A stretch of DNA of 64,000 bases. Source: Caldilineae bacterium (GTDB taxonomy: Bacteria > Chloroflexota > Anaerolineae > Epilineales > Epilineaceae). This document shows, in pieces, positions 7,848 to 16,117 of this stretch; position 1 is the stretch's first letter; every line of letters begins with the position of its first letter. The stretch is from NCBI GenBank assembly GCA_020634625.1, contig JACKBJ010000004.1, forward strand, positions 62,001-126,000. The letters run 5' to 3'. The notes beneath the pieces are model-generated. The model was not told the DNA's origin, ran no database searches, and worked only from the letters and a program-made list of their open reading frames with translations. Both the position numbers and the translations under genes were made by a program.

Positions 7848-8036
7848 TCACGCGTCCTCGTCGACGTCGACGATCTGGATCCCGCGATAGGTGCCACAGG
7901 TCGGACACATATGATGCGGCTGATGAAAGGCATCGCAGTGCTTGCAGCGCACCAGCTTCACCGGCTCGATCTTGTCGTGGCCTCGACGATTGCGCTTGCG
8001 GCGCGGGCCGACTCGGCTCTTCGGTACGGCACCCAT
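7848..8036 (-). CDS. rpmF: Ribosomal protein bL32
   Basis: This 62-residue basic protein opens M-G-A-V-P-K-S-R and has Cys31, Cys34, Cys44 and Cys47 as a zinc ribbon, so it is the zinc-binding form of bL32. It follows yceD, the near-universal neighbour, and forms part of the peptidyl-transferase rim of the large subunit. Confidence 0.97.
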   Translation of the reverse strand: MGAVPKSRVGPRRKRNRRGHDKIEPVKLVRCKHCDAFHQPHHMCPTCGTYRGIQIVDVDEDA

Positions 8037-8093
8037 GGTTCACTCTCCTCGAGCGATGCTCGATCCGGGCGTCTGAAAGGTGGGCCAGCCCGT

Positions 8094-8654
8094 CTAGCCC
8101 TCGGCGCCCTTGGCGTCTTCGGTGTCCAGCTCGGCACGCAAACCCAGTAGCGCCGACCAGCGTGAATCCGGCGCCGGGCGACAGTCACAGCTCGCCTGAT
8201 TGCGGTCGTCGCCGCATTCCGGGCAAAGACCCGCGCAATCCGATCGGCATAGCGGAACCGTCGGCAGGGCCAGGACCAGGTTCTGGGCGAGCACGCCGCT
8301 CAGGTCCAGCACGTGCGCCGCATCGAGCTCGGTGATGGCCTCGTCTTCCTCGTCTGGGTTGGGATCGATCGGCGGCCCCATCGGAATCGAGACCGTCGGC
8401 CGAAAGTGCTCGCTCAGCCGGAATGCGAGCGGCAGCTCGACCGGGGCCAGGCAGCGCGCGCACTCCAGCTCAACCCGCGTCTCCAGGTCCCCGTCCACGG
8501 TGATGCCGGCCGGGTCACGAATCAGGCGGAGCGAACCCACGACGGGCTCGGTCAATCGCGCGTCCTCGGCCTCGAGCGCCAGCCCGTCGTTCAACTCGAT
8601 GACCCGCATCGTGCCCAACGGCGACTTCAGTAGATCTGCGACCCGGAAACGCAT
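8094..8654 (-). CDS. yceD: YceD/DUF177 protein (23S rRNA accumulation protein)
   Basis: The 186-residue protein has the DUF177 pattern: V-E-L-E-C-A-R-C in the middle and a C-terminal C-R-S-D-C-A-G-L-C-P-E-C-G zinc-like cluster, followed by a short tail. In other bacteria YceD is needed for normal 23S rRNA levels and is encoded directly before rpmF, exactly as here. The ATG at 8654 has GGAG upstream; an upstream in-frame start would add nine non-conserved residues. Confidence 0.92.
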   Translation of the reverse strand: MRFRVADLLKSPLGTMRVIELNDGLALEAEDARLTEPVVGSLRLIRDPAGITVDGDLETRVELECARCLAPVELPLAFRLSEHFRPTVSIPMGPPIDPNPDEEDEAITELDAAHVLDLSGVLAQNLVLALPTVPLCRSDCAGLCPECGDDRNQASCDCRPAPDSRWSALLGLRAELDTEDAKGAEG

Positions 8655-8783
8655 CGATGCTCCGCTGATTCCAACACCCATCCGCCCGCCGTCAGGCGAA
8701 CGCGGGGAAGTATAGCGTGACGACCGGCCGCGTCAACCTCCGAAGGTCGCGCGGGCCCGGCTCTGGCGGATCGATCCCTGGGA

Positions 8784-9320
8784 TCAGCGCCTCGGTGCGG
8801 CCCCGGTCGGAGCATGGCTCGAGCCGCCGACGATCTCGGGCTCGATCGGTCTGCCACGCGGCGCGTCGTCGGGCTCGGCGCCGGCGACGCTGTCGCCGGC
8901 TTCGAGCAGACGGATGCCGTTGCGCACGGTCTGGCCGAAGGCTTCGAGCTGGGCACCGATGCGATGGAGCACCTCCAGCGCATAGGCATCGGCCTCGGCT
9001 CGAATCTGGGCGGCCTCCTTGTAGGCACCGGTCAGCACCTCGTCGGCGCGCTCCTGCGCCTGAGCCAGGACGACGTGCTCGGCGGTGAGCGCCTCGGCCG
9101 TCTCGCGCCCGGCAGCGATCATGGCCTCGGCCTGCTCCTGGGCCGCCGCCAGGCGCGCCTCGCGCTCGCCCTCGACCTGGCGCGCGTTCTTGATCTCCTG
9201 AGGCACGCTGATGCGCATCTGGTCGATCAGGCGCAGGTACTCGTTCTCGTCGATGACCACGCGGGTGGTCATGGGCACCCGCGTGCCCCGGTCGAGCAGC
9301 TCTTCGAGCCGATCGATCAA
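8784..9320 (-). CDS. SepIVA-like coiled-coil cell-envelope/division protein
   Basis: The 178-residue protein begins with a short helix then V-P-M-T-T-R-V-V-I-D-E-N-E-Y-L-R-L-I-D. It continues as a long Ala/Glu/Gln-rich coiled coil (about 40-140). The opening pattern (R-V-P-M-T, L-I-D-Q-M-R, P-Q-E-I, A-R-Q-V) and the gene order coaD / this / yceD match mycobacterial SepIVA (Rv2927c), a DivIVA-like septation factor. A role in septum or envelope organisation is therefore inferred. The TTG at 9320 has no Shine-Dalgarno sequence. An AUC codon at 9333-9335, five codons upstream and six bases after GGGAGG, may be the true start. Confidence 0.65.
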   Translation of the reverse strand: MIDRLEELLDRGTRVPMTTRVVIDENEYLRLIDQMRISVPQEIKNARQVEGEREARLAAAQEQAEAMIAAGRETAEALTAEHVVLAQAQERADEVLTGAYKEAAQIRAEADAYALEVLHRIGAQLEAFGQTVRNGIRLLEAGDSVAGAEPDDAPRGRPIEPEIVGGSSHAPTGAAPRR

Positions 9321-9384
9321 ATACTCGAGATCGATAGCGCACCTCCCATGGTTCGCGTCATTGGATATCGCGTCTGCCTCGGGC

Positions 9385-9930
9385 CTAGGCCGTCAGCTCG
9401 GAACCGGTCCGGGATGCGCCGGCGCGCTTCCGCGTCTTCATCGCCAAGGCCTCGGCCACCAAGGGCGGCACGAGTCGGCTGACGTCGCCGCCCATCATCG
9501 CGACCTCGCGAACGATCGAAGCGCTGACGAAGGCGTGTCCCGGATCGGAGATCAACAACAGGGTCTCGATCTCCGGCGCCAGAAAGCGGTTCATCATCGC
9601 CATCTGACGCTCGAACTCGAAGTCATCCGCGACGCGCAGACCGCGGACGATGACGTCGGCACGCTCCTCCCGGGCGAAGTCGATCGACAGGCCTTCGAAG
9701 CGCCGAACGGCCACGTTGTCTAGGTGCGCCGCCGATGCGCGAACGAGCGACACCCGCTCATCGGCGCTGAACAACGGCTGCTTCAAGCTCGCCCCGGAGG
9801 CGGATCCGCCCGGATGCTGGTAGACGCCGATCACGAGTCGATCGAAGAGTCGCGCCGCCCGCTCGGCGATCGCGAGATGACCGTTGGTGATGGGGTCGAA
9901 CGTAGCCGGAAATACGGCGGTCGTTTCCAT
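9385..9930 (-). CDS. coaD: Phosphopantetheine adenylyltransferase
   Basis: This 181-residue enzyme makes dephospho-CoA from 4-prime-phosphopantetheine and ATP. It has the nucleotidyltransferase motif T-F-D-P-I-T-N-G-H (Thr10, His18), V-I-V-R-G-L-R-V for phosphopantetheine, and V-S-A-S-I-V-R-E for ATP. Residue 9 is Ala where Gly is usual (G-T/S-F-D-P). GGAGG precedes the ATG by three bases. A TATAAT promoter lies in the 57-base gap after recG, so it probably heads the long minus-strand run to yggT. Confidence 0.95.
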   Translation of the reverse strand: METTAVFPATFDPITNGHLAIAERAARLFDRLVIGVYQHPGGSASGASLKQPLFSADERVSLVRASAAHLDNVAVRRFEGLSIDFAREERADVIVRGLRVADDFEFERQMAMMNRFLAPEIETLLLISDPGHAFVSASIVREVAMMGGDVSRLVPPLVAEALAMKTRKRAGASRTGSELTA

Positions 9931-9948
9931 GATCCTCCAGACGCGGCC

Positions 9949-9976
9949 ATTATACCCCAGCCAGCCGAGAGGTGAA
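9949..9976 (-). promoter_or_regulatory. Promoter for coaD and downstream run
   Basis: On the minus strand, TTCACC (9971-9976), a 16-base spacer and a perfect TATAAT (9949-9954). The -10 box ends 18 bases before the coaD ATG, so the leader would be only about 12 bases and just contain the GGAGG. Confidence 0.65.
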
Positions 9977-9987
9977 CCCGGCCGCCC

Positions 9988-12528
9988 TCAGGCCCGCTCG
10001 GCGGCGCGCGAGAAGGCCTCCACCATGCGGGCAAGCGGCGCCAGCTCGGGCGAGCGCAGCCCGGGATCGTCGTTCAGAATGCGCTCCGCGGCACGCCGGG
10101 CCTGGGACATCGCACGCGAAGGCGCCAGGCGCGCGAACCGGAAGCGGTCCACCAGCCCGGACTGCTGGACGCCGAAGAAGTCGCCCGGTCCGCGCTGCTC
10201 GAGGTCCAGCTCCGCCAGCTCCAGGCCGTCGTTCGACTCGGCCAGCTTCTCGAGACGCGCCGAGGCCCTGCGGCCGCGGGTGCCGGACAGCAGCAGGCAG
10301 ACGCTCTGGGCTTCGCCTCGACCGACCCGGCCGCGGAACTGGTGCAGCTGGGCCAGCCCGAAGCGCTCGGCGCCTTCGATCAGCATGACGCTGGCGTTCG
10401 GGACATCCACGCCGACCTCGATGACGCTGGTGGCCACCAGCACCTGGATCCCTCCCGCCTGGAAGCGCCGCATGATCGCCTCCTTCTCGGCGGGCCGCAT
10501 CCGGCCGTGCAACAGCCCGACCTCCAGGTCGGGGAAGACCTCGGCGGCGAGGCGGGCATGCGCGTCCACCGCGGCCGGCGCGTCGACCGAGTCGGATGCC
10601 TCGACCAGGGGGTAGACCACGAAGGCCTGGTGGCCGGCCTCCACGCGCTTGCGGATGAAGGCCTCCGCGCGGCCGCGCTCCTCGGGCTTGAGCCAGAGGG
10701 TGCGGACCGGTTTCCGCCCGGGCGGCATGGCCCGGATGATCGTCTGGTCCAGGTCGGCGCTGATCGCGAGGGCCAGGGTACGCGGGATCGGCGTCGCCGT
10801 CATCACCAGCTGGTGCGGCTCGACCTCCGCGCCGGCCAGCCCTTTGAAGTGCAGCTCGGCCCGCTGCATGACCCCGAAGCGATGCTGCTCGTCGACCACG
10901 GCCAGGCCGAGGGCGGCGAAGGCCACCCGCTCTTGGATGACGGCATGCGTGCCGACGACCAGGTCGATCCGGCCGGCCGCCAATGCGGCGGCGGTCGCGT
11001 CCTTGGCCCGCCGGCTCATGCTGCCGACCAGACGCGCCAGACGCGGCGGACGCGGCGCATCGAGCGCGGAGGGGGCCTCGGCCAGGGCCGGGTCGAAGCG
11101 CTCGAAGCCCAGCGCCTCGAACATCCGCCCGAGGCTCTGGAAGTGCTGCTCGGCCAGGATCTCGGTGGGCGCCATCAGCGCCGCCTGATGGCCGGCGCCG
11201 ATGCACATCGCGATCGCCGCGCCGGCCACGGCCGTCTTGCCGCAGCCGACATCCCCCTGCAGCAGCCGGCTCATCGGCCTGGCGCGGGCCAGGTCCCGGG
11301 CGATCTCGTCCAGGGCCTCGCGCTGGCCGCCGGCCTCCGGGACGGCCGCGTTTCCCGGCTCGGCTTCGGTGAGCGGGAAGGGCAGGGCCGCGACGAAGTC
11401 CGCGAGCGCTTGCCGGCCGGCCGAGAGGTCCACCCCCGACCGCGCGTCGCGCGCCATGCGTCTCCGGCGCGACCAGAGCTGGAGCAACAACAGCTCATCG
11501 AAGGCCAGGCGCCGCTGCGCTTCTGCCAGGTGATCGGCATCCCGCGGCGCGTGCAGGCCGCGCAGCGCCTCGGGCCGCGAGAGGAGTGCCTCGGTCCGGC
11601 GCAGCTCGGCCGAGAGGGGCTCGCCGACCGCGTCAGACCAGCGCTCGACGGCATGCAGGATCTGTCGCCGAAGCCAGGCTTGTTTGATGCCTTCGGTGAG
11701 CGGGTAGATCGGCAGCAGACGCGCCGTCTGCACCGGGCTCCGGTCCAGCCCTTCCCACTCCGGCGCCGTCATGCTCGGTCGGCCGGCCCGGATCTCCACC
11801 CGGCCGCTGCACAGGACCTCGGTCCCCGGCGTCAGGCGCGCGGCCAGGTAGGGCTGGTTGAAGAAGCTCAGCTGCAGGCTGCCGCTGCCATCGTTCAGCG
11901 TCACGCTCAGGCGATGCCGCTTCCCGCCCAGGCTGCGTCCGCTGACCTGCCACACCCGCGCGATCACCGTCGCCTCGTCGCCCTCCTCCAGCTCCGCGAT
12001 GCGCAGGATTCGGCTGAAGTCACGGTAACGCGCGGGGACATGCCAGAGCAGATCGCGAATCCGGGTGATGCCGATGCGCGCCAGACGTTCGGCCGCCTTG
12101 TCGCCGATCCCGCGCAGGGCGACCACCGGCCGTTCGAGCTCGGGATCGTCCTCGCCGCGCAAGGGCTTGGCGCGATTCGAGGCCGGGACACCCGCAGCCA
12201 GGACCGGCCCAGCTGGCTCCGGCGCCGGCCGACCGCCGGCCGCGACCGGCGGCGGCGTGCCGGCGCCGTCGCCTCGCGGCGTCGGATCCTCGCCCAATGC
12301 CGCGAGCGCCCGGCTCAGGGCCGCCTCGCGTCCCGGACCATCCTGCTTCGCGTAGCCCCTCAACGCGTCGGCCACCTCGGCGCGCCGGGCGGACTCCGCG
12401 TCGGCGGGGCGCTCGGCGCGCAGGCGCTGGGCGAAAGACTCGAGTCCGCCCACGATGGCCCGGTCCTGGTGACCCTGCTGGCGTTCGAGCTCCAGGATCT
12501 TGCGAATGCGGTCGAGAGCCAGCTGCAT
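9988..12528 (-). CDS. recG: ATP-dependent DNA helicase RecG
   Basis: The 846-residue protein remodels stalled replication forks and Holliday junctions. The N-terminal 140 residues are a lineage-specific helical extension. Next come the wedge/OB domain starting near P-V-V-A-L-R-G-I-G-D-K-A and the superfamily 2 motor: Walker A G-D-V-G-C-G-K-T (about 424-431), D-E-Q-H motif II (about 543), T-A-T-P-I-P-R-T motif III and Q-F-R-G-R-V-G-R motif VI. The ATG at 12528 gives a normal length for versions with this extension; no strong ribosome-binding site is seen. The often adjacent rsmD is missing between recG and coaD. Confidence 0.95.
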   Translation of the reverse strand: MQLALDRIRKILELERQQGHQDRAIVGGLESFAQRLRAERPADAESARRAEVADALRGYAKQDGPGREAALSRALAALGEDPTPRGDGAGTPPPVAAGGRPAPEPAGPVLAAGVPASNRAKPLRGEDDPELERPVVALRGIGDKAAERLARIGITRIRDLLWHVPARYRDFSRILRIAELEEGDEATVIARVWQVSGRSLGGKRHRLSVTLNDGSGSLQLSFFNQPYLAARLTPGTEVLCSGRVEIRAGRPSMTAPEWEGLDRSPVQTARLLPIYPLTEGIKQAWLRRQILHAVERWSDAVGEPLSAELRRTEALLSRPEALRGLHAPRDADHLAEAQRRLAFDELLLLQLWSRRRRMARDARSGVDLSAGRQALADFVAALPFPLTEAEPGNAAVPEAGGQREALDEIARDLARARPMSRLLQGDVGCGKTAVAGAAIAMCIGAGHQAALMAPTEILAEQHFQSLGRMFEALGFERFDPALAEAPSALDAPRPPRLARLVGSMSRRAKDATAAALAAGRIDLVVGTHAVIQERVAFAALGLAVVDEQHRFGVMQRAELHFKGLAGAEVEPHQLVMTATPIPRTLALAISADLDQTIIRAMPPGRKPVRTLWLKPEERGRAEAFIRKRVEAGHQAFVVYPLVEASDSVDAPAAVDAHARLAAEVFPDLEVGLLHGRMRPAEKEAIMRRFQAGGIQVLVATSVIEVGVDVPNASVMLIEGAERFGLAQLHQFRGRVGRGEAQSVCLLLSGTRGRRASARLEKLAESNDGLELAELDLEQRGPGDFFGVQQSGLVDRFRFARLAPSRAMSQARRAAERILNDDPGLRSPELAPLARMVEAFSRAAERA

Positions 12529-12594
12529 GGCGGCGAGCTTAGCCGGCGGTCCGCCCGGGGTCAAGCCGAGCGCCGAACGCCACGGCGCCCGCCC

Positions 12595-12623
12595 TTGCCT
12601 GGCGCGCGGACGCCTGCTATCTT
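12595..12623 (+). promoter_or_regulatory. Promoter for rpmB
   Basis: TTGCCT (12595-12600), 17-base spacer, TATCTT (12618-12623). Transcription would start about 75 bases before rpmB. It lies in the divergent gap with recG. Confidence 0.55.
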
Positions 12624-12707
12624 GTCTTATTCGTAGCTTCAAATCTCCATCTTCCGTGCGCCACGTCTCTCGAGGGCGGCCGCGCGGCGAGTCTCGAGGG
12701 AAGATCC

Positions 12708-12890
12708 ATGGCCAAGTGCTACAAGTGCGGCAAGACCCCGATGTTCGGCCAGAGCCGCCCCTTCTCGTTGAAGGCCACCAAGCGGCGCTTCAGCATCAAC
12801 GTCCAGAGCGCCACCGTCTACGAGAACGGTGCCAAGCGTCGGGTCAAGGTCTGCACCCGCTGCCTGCGCACGATGAGCAAGGCGGTCTAG
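12708..12890 (+). CDS. rpmB: Ribosomal protein bL28
   Basis: This 60-residue basic protein begins M-A-K-C-Y-K-C-G-K and has a second pair C-T-R-C, so Cys4, Cys7, Cys49 and Cys52 make it the zinc-binding (C-plus) form. GAGGGAAG lies just before the ATG. It is monocistronic: a strong inverted repeat follows and the next gene converges. Confidence 0.97.
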   Translation: MAKCYKCGKTPMFGQSRPFSLKATKRRFSINVQSATVYENGAKRRVKVCTRCLRTMSKAV

Positions 12891-12971
12891 CCGGGCTCCT
12901 GGCGGTCGGCCGGCCGGCACACAGCGGTCGGCCGCGGCGCCGCGTCGCATCGGACACGACGAATCGAAATC

Positions 12972-13004
12972 GAAAGCGCCGGCCCGCATCGGGTCGGCGC
13001 TTTC
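12972..13004. terminator. Bidirectional terminator between rpmB and rpe
   Basis: A 14-base arm (12972-12985) pairs with 12991-13004 (one G-U pair) around a five-base loop. On the plus strand it ends TTTC; on the minus strand it is followed by a T-rich stretch. It sits between two converging genes. Confidence 0.75.
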
Positions 13005-13115
13005 CCGTTCGAGGCACCGAGGCCGGGAACCAGCCCCGCGCCGCTCCGGAACCGCTCGGTGGACGCGGGTCTCACCGGCCGCGAGACGGCGCGACCGATG
13101 GCCGCGGGCCCGGGC

Positions 13116-13820
13116 TCAGCCCGCCGGCAGGGCCCGCGGCAGCCCGGCCTCGGCCGCGGCACGCAGCTGGCTCAAGGCCTCGGCGACCGGACGGCCGGCG
13201 GCGTAGACCGCCGATCCCGCGACCAGCTCGCGCGCGCCGGCGGCCACCACCGCGGTCGCCGTGCCGGGTCCGATGCCGCCATCGACCTGGAGCGTGATCG
13301 GCAGGTCGTCGGCTTCGATTCGAGCCCGCAGGCGCTCGACCTTGGACAACATCGATCCGATGAAGGTCTGGCCGCCAAAGCCGGGGTTGACCGTCATGAT
13401 CAGGACGAGGTCGAGGTAGGGCAGCAGCTCCTCGATCGCGCCGATCGGCGTGCCCGGGTTCAGGGCCACCCCCGCTCGCACGCCGGCATCCCGAAGCTGC
13501 TGCAGGACCCGGTGCGGATGGGCGGTCGCCTCGACGTGAATCGTCACCCCATCGGCACCGGCGCGCACGAAGTCGAGGGCATAGCGCTCGGGCTCGACGA
13601 TCATCAGATGCGTGTCGAGCATGAGGTCGGAGGCCTTGCGCAGCGAGCGCAGCACGGGCAATCCGATGGAGATGTTGGGAACGAAGCGGCCATCCATGAC
13701 GTCGACGTGCAGCGCGGTCACGCCGGCGGCGCCGACGGCCGCGACCTCCTGGCCGAGCTGGCTGAAGTCGGCCGAGAGGATCGAGGGCAGGATCTCGACA
13801 CGGGGATCGACGGGGCTCAT
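13116..13820 (-). CDS. rpe: Ribulose-phosphate 3-epimerase
   Basis: The 234-residue TIM-barrel enzyme interconverts ribulose-5-phosphate and xylulose-5-phosphate. Visible signatures are I-L-P-S-I-L-S-A-D-F, the metal-site H-V-D-V-M-D-G, D-T-H-L-M-I, V-N-P-G-F-G-G-Q and V-D-G-G-I, with the C-terminal G-S-A-V-Y phosphate-binding turn. Its ATG overlaps the rlmN stop (ATGA), so the two are coupled. It serves the pentose-phosphate or Calvin-type sugar pool; glpX in the window is another sugar-phosphate enzyme but not adjacent. Confidence 0.95.
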   Translation of the reverse strand: MSPVDPRVEILPSILSADFSQLGQEVAAVGAAGVTALHVDVMDGRFVPNISIGLPVLRSLRKASDLMLDTHLMIVEPERYALDFVRAGADGVTIHVEATAHPHRVLQQLRDAGVRAGVALNPGTPIGAIEELLPYLDLVLIMTVNPGFGGQTFIGSMLSKVERLRARIEADDLPITLQVDGGIGPGTATAVVAAGARELVAGSAVYAAGRPVAEALSQLRAAAEAGLPRALPAG

Positions 13821-14995
13821 GCGGGTTCTCCGGTGGCGTCGAACAGGGGAATGCTGCGACCGAGTCGCCCATCGCCCACGCGGCTGCGCAGCTGACCGCA
13901 GCCGGCCTGAACGTCGATGCCGCGCCGCATGCGCAGGGTCGTGCCGATGCCGGCGGCCTGCAGGGCGGTCTCGAAGGCCAGCGCGCGGTCGTAGGGGCTG
14001 GGCAGGAGCGGGCTGCCCTGGGTCGGATTGAGCGGGATGAGGTTGACATGGGCACGGAGCCCGAGCAATCGAGCCGCCAGCGCCCGCGCCTGTGCGGGAC
14101 GGTCGTTGACGCCGTCGATCAGCACGTACTCGAAGGTGATGCGTCGGCCGCCGGCAGCCTGGTAGTCGCGACAGGCCGCCAGGATCGCCTCCAGGTCGTA
14201 GGTTCGGTTGACGGCCACCAACCGGTCGCGCAGCGCATTGTCCGGCGCGTGCAGCGAGACGGCCAGACGCACGGGCTTGCCGGCGGTCGCCAACCGGCGG
14301 ATGCCGGGGACGATGCCGACGGTCGAGATGGTGATGCGCCGCGCCCCGAGGGCCAGACCGTCGGCATCGGTCAGCCGTTCGACGGTCGACCAGGTCGCCG
14401 CCCAGTTGGCCAGGGGCTCGCCCATGCCCATGAAGACGACGTTGCTCAGGGGTTGTCCGAGCTGGCGCAGGCGCCGGGCACAGAAGATCACCTGCTCGAT
14501 GCATTCGCCGACGCTCAGGTCGCGCTGGAGGCCCATCTGGCCCGTCGCGCAGAAGACGCAACCCATGGCGCAACCCGCCTGCGTCGACAGGCAGACCGTG
14601 TGGCGCACGGCCGGCGCCGGCGGCGAATCGCCGCCGGACGGCGACTCGTCCTCCTCCGCGTCGGCCGGATCCAAGAAGTGCATCAGCACCGTCTCGATCT
14701 GCTGACCGTCCGACAGCCGAAACAGGTACTTCACCGCGGGGCTGTCCTGACTCTCGGTGCTGGCCACGAGCTCGAGCCGGCTCAACCGCGCGCCGGCCTC
14801 GAGCTCGGCCCGGAAGGCGCGCGGCAGGTCGGTCATGGCCTCGAAGTCCTGGACCAGTCCCAGGTAGAGCCAGCGCCAGAGCTGGTCGGCGCGGTAGCGG
14901 GGCTGCCCCAGCGAGACCACCCAGTCCGTCAGCGCGGGTCGGTCCAGCTCGTAGAGCGCGATGCGTTCGTCGGTCACGTCCGTGAACGATACCAC
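13817..14995 (-). CDS. rlmN: Dual-specificity 23S rRNA/tRNA adenine C2-methyltransferase
   Basis: This 392-residue radical-SAM enzyme methylates A2503 of 23S rRNA and A37 of certain tRNAs. The cluster-binding motif C-A-M-G-C-V-F-C (Cx3Cx2C), the SAM motif M-G-M-G-E-P-L, and the C-terminal A-G-C-G-Q-L-R that carries the methyl-acceptor cysteine are all present. An unusual acidic/Pro/Gly insert of about 20 residues (E-E-D-E-S-P-S-G-G-D) precedes the radical-SAM core. The start is uncertain: GTG at 14995 is chosen, with a GTG at 14977 as an alternative. Confidence 0.93.
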   Translation of the reverse strand: MVSFTDVTDERIALYELDRPALTDWVVSLGQPRYRADQLWRWLYLGLVQDFEAMTDLPRAFRAELEAGARLSRLELVASTESQDSPAVKYLFRLSDGQQIETVLMHFLDPADAEEDESPSGGDSPPAPAVRHTVCLSTQAGCAMGCVFCATGQMGLQRDLSVGECIEQVIFCARRLRQLGQPLSNVVFMGMGEPLANWAATWSTVERLTDADGLALGARRITISTVGIVPGIRRLATAGKPVRLAVSLHAPDNALRDRLVAVNRTYDLEAILAACRDYQAAGGRRITFEYVLIDGVNDRPAQARALAARLLGLRAHVNLIPLNPTQGSPLLPSPYDRALAFETALQAAGIGTTLRMRRGIDVQAGCGQLRSRVGDGRLGRSIPLFDATGEPA

Positions 14996-15161
14996 CGGCC
15001 GACCCGACGGTCGAGATGAACCCCTGCCGGCACCCCGTCGTTTGAAGCGCAAGCGCAGCGAACGCAGGAGCGCCGTCGTCCGGCCCCGTCGTCGGCCCCA
15101 TCCCGCGATGCTATCCTTGACCCCGCGCCACCGAAACCCACATGCACCAGAGAGAGCCAGC

Positions 15162-16109
15162 ATGGACGTCGCCCAGATCGCTCAGCGTCTGACCCAGAAC
15201 GTCGAGCGCGTCATCGTCGGCAAGCACCGCGAGGTGCAGCGCCTGCTCGTGGCACTGCTCTGCCGTGGGCATGTCCTGATCGAGGACGTGCCCGGCGTCG
15301 GCAAGACCGTGCTGGCCAAGGCCACCGCCCGCAGTCTGGGCTGCGATTTCCGACGGGTGCAATGCACGCCGGACATGCTGCCCAGCGACATCACGGGCGT
15401 GAGCATCTTCAACCAGAAGACCAGCGAGTTCGAGTTTCGGCCCGGGCCGATCGTGGCCCAAGTCGTGCTGGCCGACGAGGTCAACCGGGCCACGCCCAAG
15501 ACCCAGGCGGCCTTGCTCGAGGCGATGGAGGAGCGCCAGATCACGGTCGATGGCAGGACGCTCCAGCTGCCGCGGCCCTTTCTCGTCCTGGCCACCCAGA
15601 ATCCGATCGAGTACGAGGGCACCTTCCCGCTGCCCGAAGCGCAGCTCGACCGCTTCATCGTCCGCATGCGGCTCGGCTATCCCAGCCCCGAGGACGAGAT
15701 GCGCATCCTCGACGGACAGCGTGCCGGCCACCCGCTCGACGCGATCGAGCAGGTGGCCAGCGCCGAGGACATCCTGGCGGCGCAGCGCGCCGTCCAGGAG
15801 GTCTACATCGACGACCTGATCAAGCGCTACATCGTCGACATCGTCGGCGCGACCCGGCACCAGGCCGACGTCTATCTGGGCGCCAGCCCGCGCGGCAGCC
15901 TGGGCCTCTACCGGACCAGCCAGGCGATGGCGGCGGTCAAGGGTCGCGACTACGTGCTGCCCGACGACGTCAAGGACATGGCCTCGGACGTCCTGTCGCA
16001 CCGGATCATCGTCAACCCCTCGGCGCGCATCCGCGGCGTCGAGGCCGCGTCGATCATCGAGGACATTCTCGGCAGCCTGCCGGTGCCCGGCGGCACCGTG
16101 CGGGCCTGA
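15162..16109 (+). CDS. MoxR-family AAA+ ATPase
   Basis: The 315-residue AAA+ protein has Walker A G-V-G-K-T at 45-49, Walker B V-V-L-A-D-E-V-N-R-A (101-110), sensor 1 A-T-Q-N-P and the P-E-A-Q-L-D-R-F arginine-finger region, with a C-terminal lid. MoxR ATPases act as chaperone-like remodelers with VWA and DUF58 partners, assembling or activating envelope complexes. The next gene is a DUF58 protein, its usual partner. A TATCCT at 15112-15117 is a possible -10 box about 45 bases upstream. Substrate unknown. Confidence 0.93.
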   Translation: MDVAQIAQRLTQNVERVIVGKHREVQRLLVALLCRGHVLIEDVPGVGKTVLAKATARSLGCDFRRVQCTPDMLPSDITGVSIFNQKTSEFEFRPGPIVAQVVLADEVNRATPKTQAALLEAMEERQITVDGRTLQLPRPFLVLATQNPIEYEGTFPLPEAQLDRFIVRMRLGYPSPEDEMRILDGQRAGHPLDAIEQVASAEDILAAQRAVQEVYIDDLIKRYIVDIVGATRHQADVYLGASPRGSLGLYRTSQAMAAVKGRDYVLPDDVKDMASDVLSHRIIVNPSARIRGVEAASIIEDILGSLPVPGGTVRA

Positions 16110-16117
16110 CGCCAGCG

